Shown here piece after piece: positions 1 to 8,426 of a stretch of DNA of 64,000 nucleotides; the first letter of the stretch is position 1, and the number at the start of each line of letters is the position of its first letter. Source of the stretch: Cyanobium sp. Cruz-8D1 (GTDB taxonomy: Bacteria > Cyanobacteriota > Cyanobacteriia > PCC-6307 > Cyanobiaceae). Where the stretch lies: the NCBI RefSeq assembly GCF_024345975.1, contig NZ_JAGQCD010000001.1, positions 223,980-287,979 of the forward strand. Direction: 5' to 3'. Position numbers and translations under genes: made by a program. Below the pieces are notes generated by a model. The model ran no database searches and had not been told where the DNA came from. It saw only the letters and a program-made list of their open reading frames with translations.

Positions 1-358
1 GCTGCAGCTCCAGGGGCAGGTCCGTGCGGCCCAGCCGCCCCATCAGCTGCTGCACCGCCCCCCAGGGCACATCGCGATCGGGGACCAGCCGCACGGTGGG
101 GCGGGCCTGGCCGGCTTCGAGCTTCTGCAGCACGCCCATCAGCTCCCCGCTGGGGATCGGCTGGTTCCACAGCCGCAGCTGTCCATCGGCAGCCAGGTGC
201 AGGCTGACGATCCCCTCCCTCGCCGGTCGCTGGGCCAGCCGCTGGGGAACCAGGATCAACGCCAGGGTCAGCAGCGCCAGTCCTGTCGCCACCGTCCCCA
301 GGGCCAGGGCCTCCAACGCTGGCCCCCAGGCCTGGACGGGATCAGCGTCTGCCCTCAT
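1..358 (-). CDS. exbD: ExbD/TolR-like biopolymer transport protein (second copy), partial
   Basis: The gene starts at 358 and runs off the left edge; about 119 codons are visible. The protein has a short cytoplasmic N-terminus, one membrane segment (roughly residues 21-37) and a periplasmic domain. This is the ExbD/TolR layout, the partner of ExbB in a proton-driven motor that energises TonB-type outer membrane transport. The ATG overlaps the stop codon of the upstream exbD copy (ATGA), so the two are translationally coupled. It is the third gene of an exbB-exbD-exbD operon. The C-terminus is not visible, so completeness cannot be judged. Confidence 0.7.
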   Translation of the reverse strand, partial: MRADADPVQAWGPALEALALGTVATGLALLTLALILVPQRLAQRPAREGIVSLHLAADGQLRLWNQPIPSGELMGVLQKLEAGQARPTVRLVPDRDVPWGAVQQLMGRLGRTDLPLELQ

Positions 359-708
359 GGCCCCTGGCCCGACAGGGCCAGCCCCACGGGCCGGGGGCTG
401 ATCGAACGCAGGTGGGCCAGGGAGCGGCTCACCCGTTCCAGCGGCAGCGTGGCGGCCGGCAGGAAGCGGATCTCGGTGCTGGCCGGCTGGGAGGCCAGCA
501 GGCCCGGCAGCCGGGAGCGGGACACCGGTTCCCCGTTGACGAACCAGCGATCCTCCGGCGCCTGCACGATCCAAAGGGCCCCCGTCAGGGCCGTCCCGCC
601 CTGGGGGCGCAGCCGCGGCTGGCGCTCCCGGACCAGATCCGCCAGGGCCGCCACCGATCCGCACAGCAGCAGGGTCAGCCCCACAAGCGAAGCGAGGGTG
701 TAGGTCAT
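355..708 (-). CDS. exbD: ExbD/TolR-like biopolymer transport protein (first copy)
   Basis: A 117-residue protein beginning MTYTLASLVGL, with one N-terminal membrane segment (about residues 3-22) and a small soluble domain, as in ExbD. The start at 708 is preferred over the longer frame start at 771 because its ATG overlaps the exbB stop codon (ATGA), and the extra upstream residues lie inside exbB. It should work with the ExbB-like channel and the second ExbD copy downstream to couple proton flow to TonB-dependent uptake. Sequence similarity within this family is low, so the call rests on topology and operon context. Confidence 0.7.
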   Translation of the reverse strand: MTYTLASLVGLTLLLCGSVAALADLVRERQPRLRPQGGTALTGALWIVQAPEDRWFVNGEPVSRSRLPGLLASQPASTEIRFLPAATLPLERVSRSLAHLRSISPRPVGLALSGQGP

Positions 709-1202
709 GCCTGGGGGGGGCAGGCACGGCCGAGTCGCTGCAGCCGCAGGCACTGGCTGCGCCGCAGCCATTGGTTCGCCACCAGGCTGGTGCTGGCGAT
801 CAGGCTGATGATCAACCCCAGGGCGGTGCTCAGCAACACCTGGCTGAATCCGGCCAGGTTGGCGCCCGCCGGCAGCAGCAGCTGGGGGCCGAGGCTGGAG
901 AGCACCTGCATCAGACCGAGGACGGTGCCCACCAGCCCCAGCAGGGGGGCCAGCACGACGGCGGCCTGCAGCAGCGGCTCACCGAAGCGCATCTCCAGAT
1001 CCCAGTCCTCCAGCTTCCGCCCAGCGGCGCCCCCTCCCTCCTCAGCCAGCAGCCGCTCCCACTGCTGCCGGCGGGAAGTCCGGGTGCGCCACCAGTTCCA
1101 CCAGTAGCGGCCCCGGTCGAGCGCCACGGTCACCACCGCAATGGAGAGGAGCAGCAGCAGCAGGGCGACGGGTCCGTGGGTCCCGGGGATCGTTGTCTTC
1201 AC
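705..1202 (-). CDS. exbB: MotA/TolQ/ExbB proton channel family protein
   Basis: A 165-residue protein with a GTG start. One N-terminal membrane segment (about residues 10-28) is followed by a cytoplasmic loop and two C-terminal segments. These contain the family core APLLGLVGTVLGLMQ and a second helix rich in Thr/Ala/Leu (STALGLIISLIAS). That is the ExbB/TolQ/MotA signature. It is the first gene of the exbB-exbD-exbD operon, with four-base overlaps at both junctions. It probably energises outer membrane transport at the inner membrane; which TonB receptor it serves cannot be told from this window. Confidence 0.85.
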   Translation of the reverse strand: MKTTIPGTHGPVALLLLLLSIAVVTVALDRGRYWWNWWRTRTSRRQQWERLLAEEGGGAAGRKLEDWDLEMRFGEPLLQAAVVLAPLLGLVGTVLGLMQVLSSLGPQLLLPAGANLAGFSQVLLSTALGLIISLIASTSLVANQWLRRSQCLRLQRLGRACPPQA

Positions 1203-1336
1203 CCCTGGCGATGCTGCATGGCTGCAGTTGATGGTATGGGCCGGTGTCGCCCCCGCGACGTGCTGCAGCTGCTTGACAGTCCCCCGCGATCGAACGCTGA
1301 CTAAGGTGCCCGTGGACCGGATCTTGCGGGAGCACC

Positions 1337-2317
1337 ATGAGCCCCATCCATGCCGATAACAGCCTCAGCATCGGGCAGACCCCGCTGGTGCAGCTGCACC
1401 GCGTCACGGAGGGATGCGGGGCGCGGGTGCTCGCCAAGATCGAGGGACGCAACCCGGCCTATTCGGTGAAGTGCCGCATCGGCGCGGCGATGATCTGGCA
1501 GGCGGAAAGGGACGGTCTGCTGGGGCCCGGCAAGGAACTGATCGAACCCACCAGCGGCAACACCGGCATCGCCCTGGCGTTTGTGGCCGCCTCCCGGGGC
1601 ATTCCCCTCACGCTGACGATGCCGGAGACGATGAGCCTGGAGCGGCGCAAGCTGCTCACCGCCTACGGCGCCCACCTGGTCCTCACCGAAGGCCGGCTCG
1701 GCATGGGCGGGGCGATCGGTGCCGCCCGGGAGCTGGCGGAATCCGAACCGGACCGCTGGGTGATGCTGCAGCAGTTCATGAACCCGGCCAATCCCCGCAT
1801 CCACCACGACACCACCGGCCCGGAGATCTGGACGGACACCGACGGTGTGGTGGATGTGCTGGTGGCGGGTGTGGGCACCGGCGGCACCATCACCGGCGTC
1901 AGCCGTTACATCAAAACCACCCTGGGCAAGCCCCTGGTGTCAGTGGCGGTGGAGCCCGCCAATAGCTCCGTCATCCGCCAGACCATCGCCGGCGAGGATC
2001 TCCGGCCCGGCCCCCATAAGATCCAGGGCATCGGCGCCGGATTCGTGCCCGCCAACCTCGACCTGAGCCTGGTCGATCGCGTCGAGGCCGTCAGCGACGA
2101 GGAGGCGGTCTCCATGGCCCGCCGCCTGATGAAGGAGGAGGGCATTCTGGCTGGCATCTCCTGCGGCGCCGCCACGGTGGCCGCCCTGCGGCTGGCCAGG
2201 GAAAAGGCCTTCGAGGGCCGCACGATCGTGGTGGTGCTGCCCGACTCCGGCGAGCGTTATCTCAGTTCGGTGCTGTTCGAAGGGGTGTTCAATGAACGGG
2301 GCCTGGCTGCCGTCTGA
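1337..2317 (+). CDS. cysK: cysteine synthase (O-acetylserine sulfhydrylase)
   Basis: A 326-residue PLP enzyme converting O-acetylserine and sulfide to cysteine. The PLP lysine is K45 in NPAYSVKCR. The phosphate/substrate loop EPTSGNTG lies at residues 70-77, and [10 protein letters not shown] is the second PLP-phosphate loop. The C-terminal SGERYLS segment is typical of CysK. Length matches the family (about 310-330). A GGGAG stretch lies just before the ATG. A small gene of unknown function follows about 37 bases downstream on the same strand. CysM or cystathionine beta-synthase-like alternatives are less likely given the SVKxR and TSGNTG context. Confidence 0.93.
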   Translation: MSPIHADNSLSIGQTPLVQLHRVTEGCGARVLAKIEGRNPAYSVKCRIGAAMIWQAERDGLLGPGKELIEPTSGNTGIALAFVAASRGIPLTLTMPETMSLERRKLLTAYGAHLVLTEGRLGMGGAIGAARELAESEPDRWVMLQQFMNPANPRIHHDTTGPEIWTDTDGVVDVLVAGVGTGGTITGVSRYIKTTLGKPLVSVAVEPANSSVIRQTIAGEDLRPGPHKIQGIGAGFVPANLDLSLVDRVEAVSDEEAVSMARRLMKEEGILAGISCGAATVAALRLAREKAFEGRTIVVVLPDSGERYLSSVLFEGVFNERGLAAV

Positions 2318-2354
2318 TCCCACCGCCCGCCCGCGAGCTTCGAAGCCACCGCCA

Positions 2355-2780
2355 ATGAGTTATCTGCGCCAGATCATGCAGCGGCTCCACGACCGCTCAA
2401 CCCCGATGCCCACGGGCGAAAGGGGTGAGGCCCCAGGACGGCTCGACGAGCATCTGGCGCTCTATGCCTCACGGCTCGATGGATGCAGCAACGCCATGCT
2501 CCAGTACGAGGCCGCCTGGTTGGAGCAGCACATTGAGAGCCTCGAACTCTGTGGACGGCAGCCCACCATGCTGGCCAGTGCCGGTGGTGCCGAACGGGTC
2601 GAAGCGCTGCTGCAGGAGAGCCTGTGCTTCCGGCAGCGACTCGACAGCTGCCGTCGGGAGCGGGGGTTGGAGGACGGTGGTGTGCGGGCCGCCGTCGTGG
2701 CCAGCGAACATGCCTGGGAACTCTCTGACCCCGCCCTGCGGCGCGCCTGGGGCTTCCCCACCGAGCCACCATCGGCCTGA
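2355..2780 (+). CDS. conserved hypothetical protein
   Basis: A 141-residue soluble protein, mostly helical by appearance, with no recognised motif. An upstream in-frame ATG at 2292 lies inside the end of cysK and would add 21 low-complexity residues, so the ATG at 2355 (MSYLRQIMQRL) is preferred. It lies between cysK and a ferredoxin gene on the same strand, and could be co-transcribed with either. The middle contains three Cys residues, not in a metal-binding spacing. No function is assigned. Confidence 0.55.
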   Translation: MSYLRQIMQRLHDRSTPMPTGERGEAPGRLDEHLALYASRLDGCSNAMLQYEAAWLEQHIESLELCGRQPTMLASAGGAERVEALLQESLCFRQRLDSCRRERGLEDGGVRAAVVASEHAWELSDPALRRAWGFPTEPPSA

Positions 2781-2856
2781 GCGGGCCCTGTAAGCCTCGA
2801 TACACCCCCCAGCTCCAGGCTCCCCAAGGATTCCCTGCAATTCCTGCTGCGGCGCC

Positions 2857-3138
2857 ATGGCGAGCTTCACGATCAGCCTCGAAGGAGGCAAGTCCTTCAC
2901 CTGCCCTGACGACACCTACATCCTCGATGCGGCTGAGGAGCAGGGCATCGATCTGCCCTATTCCTGCCGGGCCGGGGCCTGCAGCACCTGTGCCGGCAAG
3001 ATCCTCTCCGGCAGCGTCGATCAGTCGGACCAGAGCTTCCTCGACGATGAACAGATCGGCGAAGGCTTCGCCCTGCTCTGCGTCAGCTACCCCCTCTCCG
3101 ACTGCACCATCAAGCCGGGCGTCGAAGAGGATCTCTGA
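2857..3138 (+). CDS. petF: [2Fe-2S] plant-type ferredoxin
   Basis: A 93-residue ferredoxin carrying the classic four-cysteine ligand set: C37, C42, C45 (CRAGACSTC) and C75. It accepts electrons from photosystem I and passes them to FNR, thioredoxin reductase, nitrogen and sulfur reductases and oxygenases. It is acidic, as usual. Its stop codon (3136-3138) is immediately followed by the stop of the convergent glutathione reductase gene. The window holds a Rieske oxygenase with no reductase of its own; a ferredoxin of this type could be its donor, but the genes are far apart. Confidence 0.93.
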   Translation: MASFTISLEGGKSFTCPDDTYILDAAEEQGIDLPYSCRAGACSTCAGKILSGSVDQSDQSFLDDEQIGEGFALLCVSYPLSDCTIKPGVEEDL

Positions 3139-4497
3139 TCATCCCGGCATGGTGACGAACTCCTCGGCCACCGAGGGGTGCAGGGCCATGGTGCGGTCGA
3201 AGTCGGCCTTGGTGGCGCCCATGCCGATGGCGAGCGCCGCCATCTGAATGATCTCGGCGCTGTGCTCGCCCACCATGTGGCAGCCCACCACCCGGTCGGT
3301 GGCGTTGTCCACGATCAGTTTCAGCAGCACCCGGGGGCCACGGGCCGGCAGGGCCTGGGCCATGGGCCGGAACCGGGCCCGGTGCACCCGGATCCCTTCA
3401 GCGCCGAAGCGCTCGATCGCCGCTTCCTCGCTCAGCCCCACCCCGGCCAGCTCCGGCTGGCTGAACACGGCACTGGCCACCAGGTCGTGGTTCACCTGGC
3501 GCGACTTGTTCCCGTACACCGTGTCGGCGAAGGCGCGGCCTTCATCCACGGCCACAGGCGTCAGGTTGATCCGGTCGGTCACGTCGCCGACCGCATGGAT
3601 GTGGGGCACGTTGGTGGTCTGGTCGGCATCCACCGGGATGCGGTGACCTTCCACCGCCACGCCGGCGCTCTCCAGCTGCAGCCCTTCCAGGAAGGGCTGA
3701 CGGCCGGTGGCCAGCAGCACGCCGCCGCAGGGGAGCACCTCACCACTCTGGGTGACCAGCTCCAGATGGCCGGGCACACCGGTGATGGCGGCGGGACTGT
3801 GGGCGAAGCGGATCTCGATGCCTTCGGCCTCCATGGCCTCCTGCACCGCATGGGAGGCTTCCCGATCGAAGCCCCGCAACAGATGATCGCCCCGCACCAG
3901 CAGGGTCACCGCCACACCCAGGCCGTGCAGGATGCAGGCGAATTCGCAGGCGATGAAGCCCGCTCCCACCACCACCACCTGGTCGGGGAAGCGCTCCTGC
4001 AGGAACATGTCGTCGCTCACCCAGCCCAGTTCGGCCCCAGGGAAGACGGGCCGGTGCGGGCGACCGCCGGCGGCGATCAGGATCCGATCCCCCTTGATCT
4101 GTCGGCTGGTTGCGGATCCATGGACCACCTCGATGTGGTGGGGATCGGCGAACCGGCCCCAGCCCCGCACCAGCTCGACGCCCGCCTTCTCCAGCAGGCT
4201 GATGTGCAGCAGGTTGAGCCGGTCCACCTCGCGGCGCACGTTGGCCAGCAGCACGGAGGCGTCAGGCCGGAAGCCATCCAGCTGCCAGCCGTAGCTGGAG
4301 GCATCGGCCAGCAGGTGCCGGTAGGCCGAGCCGTAGACCAGCAGCTTCTTGGGCACACAACCGCGGATCACGCAGGTGCCCCCCACCCGGTCGCCCTCCA
4401 CGATCGCCACGGAGGCCCCGTAGGAGGCCGCCCGTTTGGCGGCGGCCAGGCCACCGGAGCCTGCCCCCAGGACGATCAGATCGAAGCAGTCGCTCAT
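3139..4497 (-). CDS. gor: glutathione-disulfide reductase
   Basis: A 452-residue class I pyridine nucleotide-disulfide oxidoreductase. The FAD site GAGSGG is at residues 11-16. The redox-active pair C42/C47 lies in GGTCVIRGCVPKK, the glutathione reductase form. A second Rossmann motif (VVGAGFIACEFA) binds NAD(P)H, and the C-terminal HPSVAEE supplies the catalytic His/Glu from the partner subunit. It regenerates reduced glutathione. The start codon overlaps the stop region of nothing upstream; instead its own ATG overlaps the stop of the pentapeptide gene transcribed before it (ATGA), so those two are coupled. Confidence 0.92.
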   Translation of the reverse strand: MSDCFDLIVLGAGSGGLAAAKRAASYGASVAIVEGDRVGGTCVIRGCVPKKLLVYGSAYRHLLADASSYGWQLDGFRPDASVLLANVRREVDRLNLLHISLLEKAGVELVRGWGRFADPHHIEVVHGSATSRQIKGDRILIAAGGRPHRPVFPGAELGWVSDDMFLQERFPDQVVVVGAGFIACEFACILHGLGVAVTLLVRGDHLLRGFDREASHAVQEAMEAEGIEIRFAHSPAAITGVPGHLELVTQSGEVLPCGGVLLATGRQPFLEGLQLESAGVAVEGHRIPVDADQTTNVPHIHAVGDVTDRINLTPVAVDEGRAFADTVYGNKSRQVNHDLVASAVFSQPELAGVGLSEEAAIERFGAEGIRVHRARFRPMAQALPARGPRVLLKLIVDNATDRVVGCHMVGEHSAEIIQMAALAIGMGATKADFDRTMALHPSVAEEFVTMPG

Positions 4498-5150
4498 GGC
4501 AGCAGGGCGTTGTGGAGCTTGGTTCCATCCAGCATGGCGTCCCGCAGATCGGTGTCCCGCAGGTCGCAGCCGCTCAGGTCGGCGTCGCGCAGATCGGCCC
4601 CCTCCATGTTGGCGCCGTAGAGACAGGCGCCGCGAAGATCACTGCCCTGCAACAGGGCCCCCTGCAGCAGGGCGAAGCTGAGATCGGCCCCCTGGAAATC
4701 GGCCCCGCCCAGGTCGGTGCGCTGGTCGAGCCCGCCCCGGAAGTCGGCTTCCACCAGCCGGGCGGCCCGCCAGTGGCTGTGGGCCCCGAGCACGCCCCGC
4801 AGGCAACAGCGGTGCATCAGGGCACCGCCGAAATCGGCGCCCTGCAGCCGCGCCGCCGACAGGTCGGCGTCGTGCCAGAAGGAGCCGCTGGCCGCCACAG
4901 CCGAGAGGTCGGCCCCCCACAGCAGCGCCTGCTGGAAGCAGGCCCCCTCCACGTTGGCGCCCGCCAGGCGGGCATGGCCGAATCGCCCTTCCTTGAAGCA
5001 GCCACCGCTCAGGTCGCAGTCGCCCAGATCGAGGGCCACGCCATCGAGATCCCCCAGCCGCAGGCCGGCAAACTGGCGACGGCCCTCGGCCAGGGCACGT
5101 TTGAGGGCGTCCAGGTCGGCGGGGAGGTCAGAGGATGGCCGCAAGGGCAT
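4494..5150 (-). CDS. pentapeptide repeat protein
   Basis: A 218-residue protein built of tandem A(D/N)Lxx-type pentapeptides from about residue 40 to the C-terminus, for example FQGADLSFALLQGALLQGSD. Such repeats fold as a right-handed quadrilateral beta-helix. No membrane segment or enzyme domain is visible, and family members have diverse or unknown roles. It sits between an ArsR regulator (overlap of 23 bases at 5128-5150) and gor (four-base overlap), so the three genes are likely one transcript. Confidence 0.85.
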   Translation of the reverse strand: MPLRPSSDLPADLDALKRALAEGRRQFAGLRLGDLDGVALDLGDCDLSGGCFKEGRFGHARLAGANVEGACFQQALLWGADLSAVAASGSFWHDADLSAARLQGADFGGALMHRCCLRGVLGAHSHWRAARLVEADFRGGLDQRTDLGGADFQGADLSFALLQGALLQGSDLRGACLYGANMEGADLRDADLSGCDLRDTDLRDAMLDGTKLHNALLP

Positions 5151-5433
5151 CGAGTTGCTGGCGGCGGGAGGCGAGCATCAGCTTTCTGGCCTGAGCCAGG
5201 AGCTGGAAGACGCCCTTGTCGATCACTTCATAGAACACCAGGCTGCCTTCGGGACGGCGGCGCACCACGCCCGCGATCGTGAGCAGCTTGAGATGCTTGG
5301 ACACCAGCGCCTGGCTGAGGCCGGTCTTCTCGACGACGGCGGTGACGTTCAGCGGGCCCGGGCGCAGGGTCTCGAGCACGGTCAGACGGTTGGGCTCGGA
5401 GAACACCTTGAAATAGTCGGCCAGGGATTCCAT
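5128..5433 (-). CDS. ArsR-family transcriptional regulator
   Basis: A 101-residue winged-helix protein. The recognition helix region is KTGLSQALVSKHLKLL, and the wing is VRRRPEGSLVFYEV. The start at 5433 is preferred over 5493 because a GGAG lies about eight bases upstream and the homologous domain begins right after it. No cysteine pair is visible in the DNA-binding helix, so it is not a classic metal sensor. It is transcribed divergently from acsF across 146 bases that hold an inverted repeat (5540-5561), the usual layout for a local autoregulator. The inferred target is the tetrapyrrole genes. Confidence 0.85.
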   Translation of the reverse strand: MESLADYFKVFSEPNRLTVLETLRPGPLNVTAVVEKTGLSQALVSKHLKLLTIAGVVRRRPEGSLVFYEVIDKGVFQLLAQARKLMLASRRQQLDALAAIL

Positions 5434-5539
5434 CGACGGCTCCAAAGCCTGGGATGGCGTGAGGTTACCACGCTGCCATCTCAGCCCAGTCATGCAGAAT
5501 CATGAAAAAGACCTTCTGCATCACCTGGATCACGTAGTA

Positions 5540-5561
5540 TCACGTTGTCGTTATGACGTGA
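5540..5561. promoter_or_regulatory. inverted repeat, candidate ArsR operator upstream of acsF
   Basis: The 22-base block has outer arms TCACGT and ACGTGA and contains CGTTATGACGT (5549-5559). A further CACGT half-site lies just upstream at 5531-5535. It stands between the divergent ArsR gene and acsF, 18 bases before the acsF start. A nearly identical CGTTATAACGT stands upstream of the heme oxygenase gene at 11417-11427. That regulator and site belong together is inference. Confidence 0.5.
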
Positions 5562-5579
5562 AGCAACGTCGCCTCCCTG

Positions 5580-6632
5580 ATGACAGCCACCCTCTCCTCT
5601 GCTGCTGCGGCCCCCTCAGCTGCCGCTCCGGCTGCCCCGCATCTGCGCGAGGACCTGCTGACGCCGCGCTTCTACACCACCCAGATCGCCAAGGCGGCCC
5701 GCACGGATCTGGAGCTGCAGCGGCCGGCCTTCGAGGCGATGCTCGCCGAAATGGAGGCCGACTACAACCGGGAACACTTCGACCGCAAGGCACCACTGGA
5801 TCGGCTCCGGGATCTCAGCCCCGAGGAGAAGCAGGCCTACGAGAGCTACCTGGTGCGCTCCTGCGTGTCGGAGTTCTCCGGATTTCTGCTGTTCAAGGAG
5901 CTCTCCCGCCGGCTGATGCAGGCCAAGCGACCGGAGCTCGGCCGGTTGTTCCAGCTGATGGCCCGGGATGAGGCCCGCCATGCCGGCTTCCTCAACCGGG
6001 CGCTGGTGGCCGAAGGCATCGAGATCGACCTGCCCAGCCTGAGCACCAAGCGGCCGATCACCTGGTTCCCCCTCAGCTGGGTGCTCTACAGCGTCTTCCT
6101 GTCGGAAAAGATCGGCTACTGGCGCTACATCCTGATCGACCGCCACCTCAAGGCCAACCCCGACAGCAACTTCGCCCCCCTGTTCGATTTCTTCGAGCCC
6201 TGGTGCCAGGACGAGAATCGCCATGGCGACATCTTCAACATGCTGATCCGCTGCTGGCCAGCCCTGCGGCAGGGTTTTCGCGGCAAGTTGCTGAGTCGCT
6301 TCTTCCTCTGGTCGGTGTTTCTCACCCACAGCCTCACGGTGTGTGAGCGCGGTGAGTTTTACCAAATCCTGGGCATGGATCCGGAACGGTTCGATGCGGA
6401 GGTGATGCGCCAGACCAACCGCACGGCCCGCCGTGCCTTTCCCTGGGTCTTCGATCTGGACAACGGCCAGTTCATCGCCCTGCGCGATCGCCTCGTGACC
6501 TGTTTCCAGGAGATGGGTGCCGCCCGCCGCCAGGGGGCCTCTCCCCTGCGCCAGCTCGTCCTGAAGCTGCGCTTCGGTGGGCTGCTGTGGCGCCAGTTCT
6601 TCCAGCCGATGCTGCGGGTGGAAACGGCCTGA
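5580..6632 (+). CDS. acsF: Mg-protoporphyrin IX monomethyl ester oxidative cyclase
   Basis: A 350-residue di-iron enzyme that closes the isocyclic ring of chlorophyll using oxygen. Ligand motifs seen are EADYNREHF, RDEARHAGFL and CQDENRHGD, and the N-terminal TPRFYTT is typical of AcsF. Cyanobacteria often carry two copies, one normal and one induced at low oxygen together with a second heme oxygenase and HemN. This copy stands beside an ArsR regulator and upstream of heme oxygenase and hemN in the same region, so it is likely the low-oxygen form. It is followed after 50 bases by an ADO-like gene on the same strand. Confidence 0.92.
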   Translation: MTATLSSAAAAPSAAAPAAPHLREDLLTPRFYTTQIAKAARTDLELQRPAFEAMLAEMEADYNREHFDRKAPLDRLRDLSPEEKQAYESYLVRSCVSEFSGFLLFKELSRRLMQAKRPELGRLFQLMARDEARHAGFLNRALVAEGIEIDLPSLSTKRPITWFPLSWVLYSVFLSEKIGYWRYILIDRHLKANPDSNFAPLFDFFEPWCQDENRHGDIFNMLIRCWPALRQGFRGKLLSRFFLWSVFLTHSLTVCERGEFYQILGMDPERFDAEVMRQTNRTARRAFPWVFDLDNGQFIALRDRLVTCFQEMGAARRQGASPLRQLVLKLRFGGLLWRQFFQPMLRVETA

Positions 6633-6682
6633 TCCCGACCCGCCGCTGGCCATTCCCGTTCTTTTTCCTTGCTTCCTCTGCC

Positions 6683-7372
6683 ATGCCCCAGCCCCATCTG
6701 AGTCCTGCTTACTGCCAGGCCTACAGCCGCATCAACGCCCTGGTGATCGTCGGTGAGGGATTGGCGGACAGCCACTTCCGCCTGCTGGCCGCTTTGCTGC
6801 CGGAGGACAGGCAGGAGTTGCAGCGGCTCGCGGCCATGGAGGGCCGCCATGCCCGCGACTTTGCTGGCTGCGGCAAGGAGCTGGGGATCCGCCCAGACCT
6901 GCCGCTGGCGCAGCGGTTGTTCGCGCCCCTGCACCGGCTGTTCCGCGAGGCGGTGGCAACGGGCGATCGGGTCAGCGCCCTGGTGATCCAGTGCCTGATC
7001 GTGGAGAGCTTTGCCGTGGCGGCCTACCGCTGCTATCAACCGGTGGCCGATGTCTATGCCGCCCCGATCATCCAGACGGTGCTGGACGACGAGGCCGAAC
7101 ACCTTGATTACGGCCAGCGCTGGCTGGCGGCCGGGTTCCCCGAGGTGGCAGCCCCGATCGCGGCCTGCTGTGAGCGCGCCGTTCCGATCGTGCTGGCGGT
7201 GCTCAACGCCGTCCGTGCCGATCTCACCGCCATCGGCATCGACCCCAGCGAGCTGGTGGGCGAATTCGTGGGCCGCTTCCAGGAAGCGATCGAGGCGGTC
7301 GGCTTCGAGCCGCGCCAGGCCCGGGGGCTGGTGGCGCGACTGGCGGGGCAGGCGTTGGAGGTGGCTTTCTAG
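6683..7372 (+). CDS. aldehyde-deformylating-oxygenase-like di-iron protein
   Basis: A 229-residue ferritin-like protein. The reading AYSRINALVIVGE, AMEGRH, LIVESFAVAAY and DEAEH follows cyanobacterial aldehyde deformylating oxygenase (ADO) closely. All six expected iron ligands are present: E25, E53, H56, E108, E137 and H140, each offset by seven from my recollection of the ADO numbering. ADO turns fatty aldehydes into alkanes and is normally paired with acyl-ACP reductase, which is absent here. The gene instead follows acsF after 50 bases and is probably co-transcribed. It could be an ADO paralog with another substrate. The start at 6683 is chosen because the longer frame overlaps acsF. Confidence 0.75.
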   Translation: MPQPHLSPAYCQAYSRINALVIVGEGLADSHFRLLAALLPEDRQELQRLAAMEGRHARDFAGCGKELGIRPDLPLAQRLFAPLHRLFREAVATGDRVSALVIQCLIVESFAVAAYRCYQPVADVYAAPIIQTVLDDEAEHLDYGQRWLAAGFPEVAAPIAACCERAVPIVLAVLNAVRADLTAIGIDPSELVGEFVGRFQEAIEAVGFEPRQARGLVARLAGQALEVAF

Positions 7373-7385
7373 GGGGCGCCGCTGC

Positions 7386-8426
7386 TCAGAACCCCGCCTC
7401 ATCAAGCATCCCCCGCAGCACCTCGGCGCTGCTGCGCAGCTGCCCCATCTCCTTCTCGGTGAGGGCCATCTGCACCAGGGCGGCGGCGCCGCTGTCACTC
7501 ACGATCGTGGGCAGGCTGAGGCAGACATCGGGCAGGCCGTAGTGGCCGTGGCTGCGGCTGCTCACGGTGAGCATCTGGTCCTTGCTGCGCAGCACCGCCT
7601 CGACGATCTCGGCGGTGGCCAGCCCGATCGCCCAGGAGGTGCTGCCCTTGAGCCGGATGATCTCATAGGCCGCCTGGCGCACCTCGCTGTGGAACAACGC
7701 CTGCAACTCAGGGTCCGCCAGGGTGCAGCTGCCTTCCCAGCCGCCATCGACCAGCCCCGAGCCAGCCACCACCACCCGGCTCCAGACCGGCACCTCCGAA
7801 TCGCCGTGTTCGCCGATCACCCAGGCCTGGACGTCATGGGGATCGATCCCCAGCCGGCGACTGATGGCCATGCGGAAGCGGGCCGAATCCAGCACGGTGC
7901 CCGAGCCGATCACCCGGTGAGGGGGGAAGCCGCTCAGCTGGCCGGCGATGTGGGTGAGCACATCCACCGGATTGCTCACCACCAGCAGCACCGCCCGGGG
8001 ACAGTGGAGCGCGATCGGTGGCACGAGCTTGCGGAACAGGGCCGCATTGCGTTCGATCAGCTCCCGCCGCGACTGGCCCGGCTGCTGGGCCACGCCGGCG
8101 GTGATCACCACTAGGTCGGCGTCCCGGCCCTCCTCTTCCACGCTCCCGGCCCGCAGGTCGGTGCGGGGCAGGAAGGGCAGGCCGTGGCAGAGGTCCATCA
8201 CCTCCCCCTCCAGCCGGTCCTGGGCGACATCCACCAGCACCAGCTCCTCCTGGCAGCCCCGATGCAGGATCGCCACGGCGCAGGCCATGCCCACGGCGCC
8301 GCAGCCCACAATCACCACCTTGCGGCCGGGGAGGGTGCGCCCCCGCGCCTGGGCGCCCGTGGGCAGCAGCAGGTTGCAGAAGGGGGCGGCGGAGGCGTTG
8401 CCGACGGCCGGGGTGAGATCAGGCAA
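7386..8426 (-). CDS. ldh: L-lactate dehydrogenase
   Basis: A 346-residue NAD-dependent dehydrogenase with a TTG start that overlaps the end of the upstream TerB-like gene by eight bases. Seen: the Rossmann loop GCGAVG (41-46) with VLVDV (Asp for NAD), the substrate loop AGVAQQPGQSR whose Gln favours lactate over malate, GSGTVLDSARF, and the catalytic His in GEHGDSEVP. It reduces pyruvate to lactate in fermentation. Its position next to low-oxygen tetrapyrrole genes fits a role in dark or anoxic metabolism. About 30 extra N-terminal residues precede the domain. Confidence 0.88.
   Translation of the reverse strand: MPDLTPAVGNASAAPFCNLLLPTGAQARGRTLPGRKVVIVGCGAVGMACAVAILHRGCQEELVLVDVAQDRLEGEVMDLCHGLPFLPRTDLRAGSVEEEGRDADLVVITAGVAQQPGQSRRELIERNAALFRKLVPPIALHCPRAVLLVVSNPVDVLTHIAGQLSGFPPHRVIGSGTVLDSARFRMAISRRLGIDPHDVQAWVIGEHGDSEVPVWSRVVVAGSGLVDGGWEGSCTLADPELQALFHSEVRQAAYEIIRLKGSTSWAIGLATAEIVEAVLRSKDQMLTVSSRSHGHYGLPDVCLSLPTIVSDSGAAALVQMALTEKEMGQLRSSAEVLRGMLDEAGF

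Noticed and set aside
3178..4620. 480-codon open frame on the plus strand
   Set aside because: Antisense to glutathione reductase; composition is His/Gln/Gly-rich and lacks motifs.
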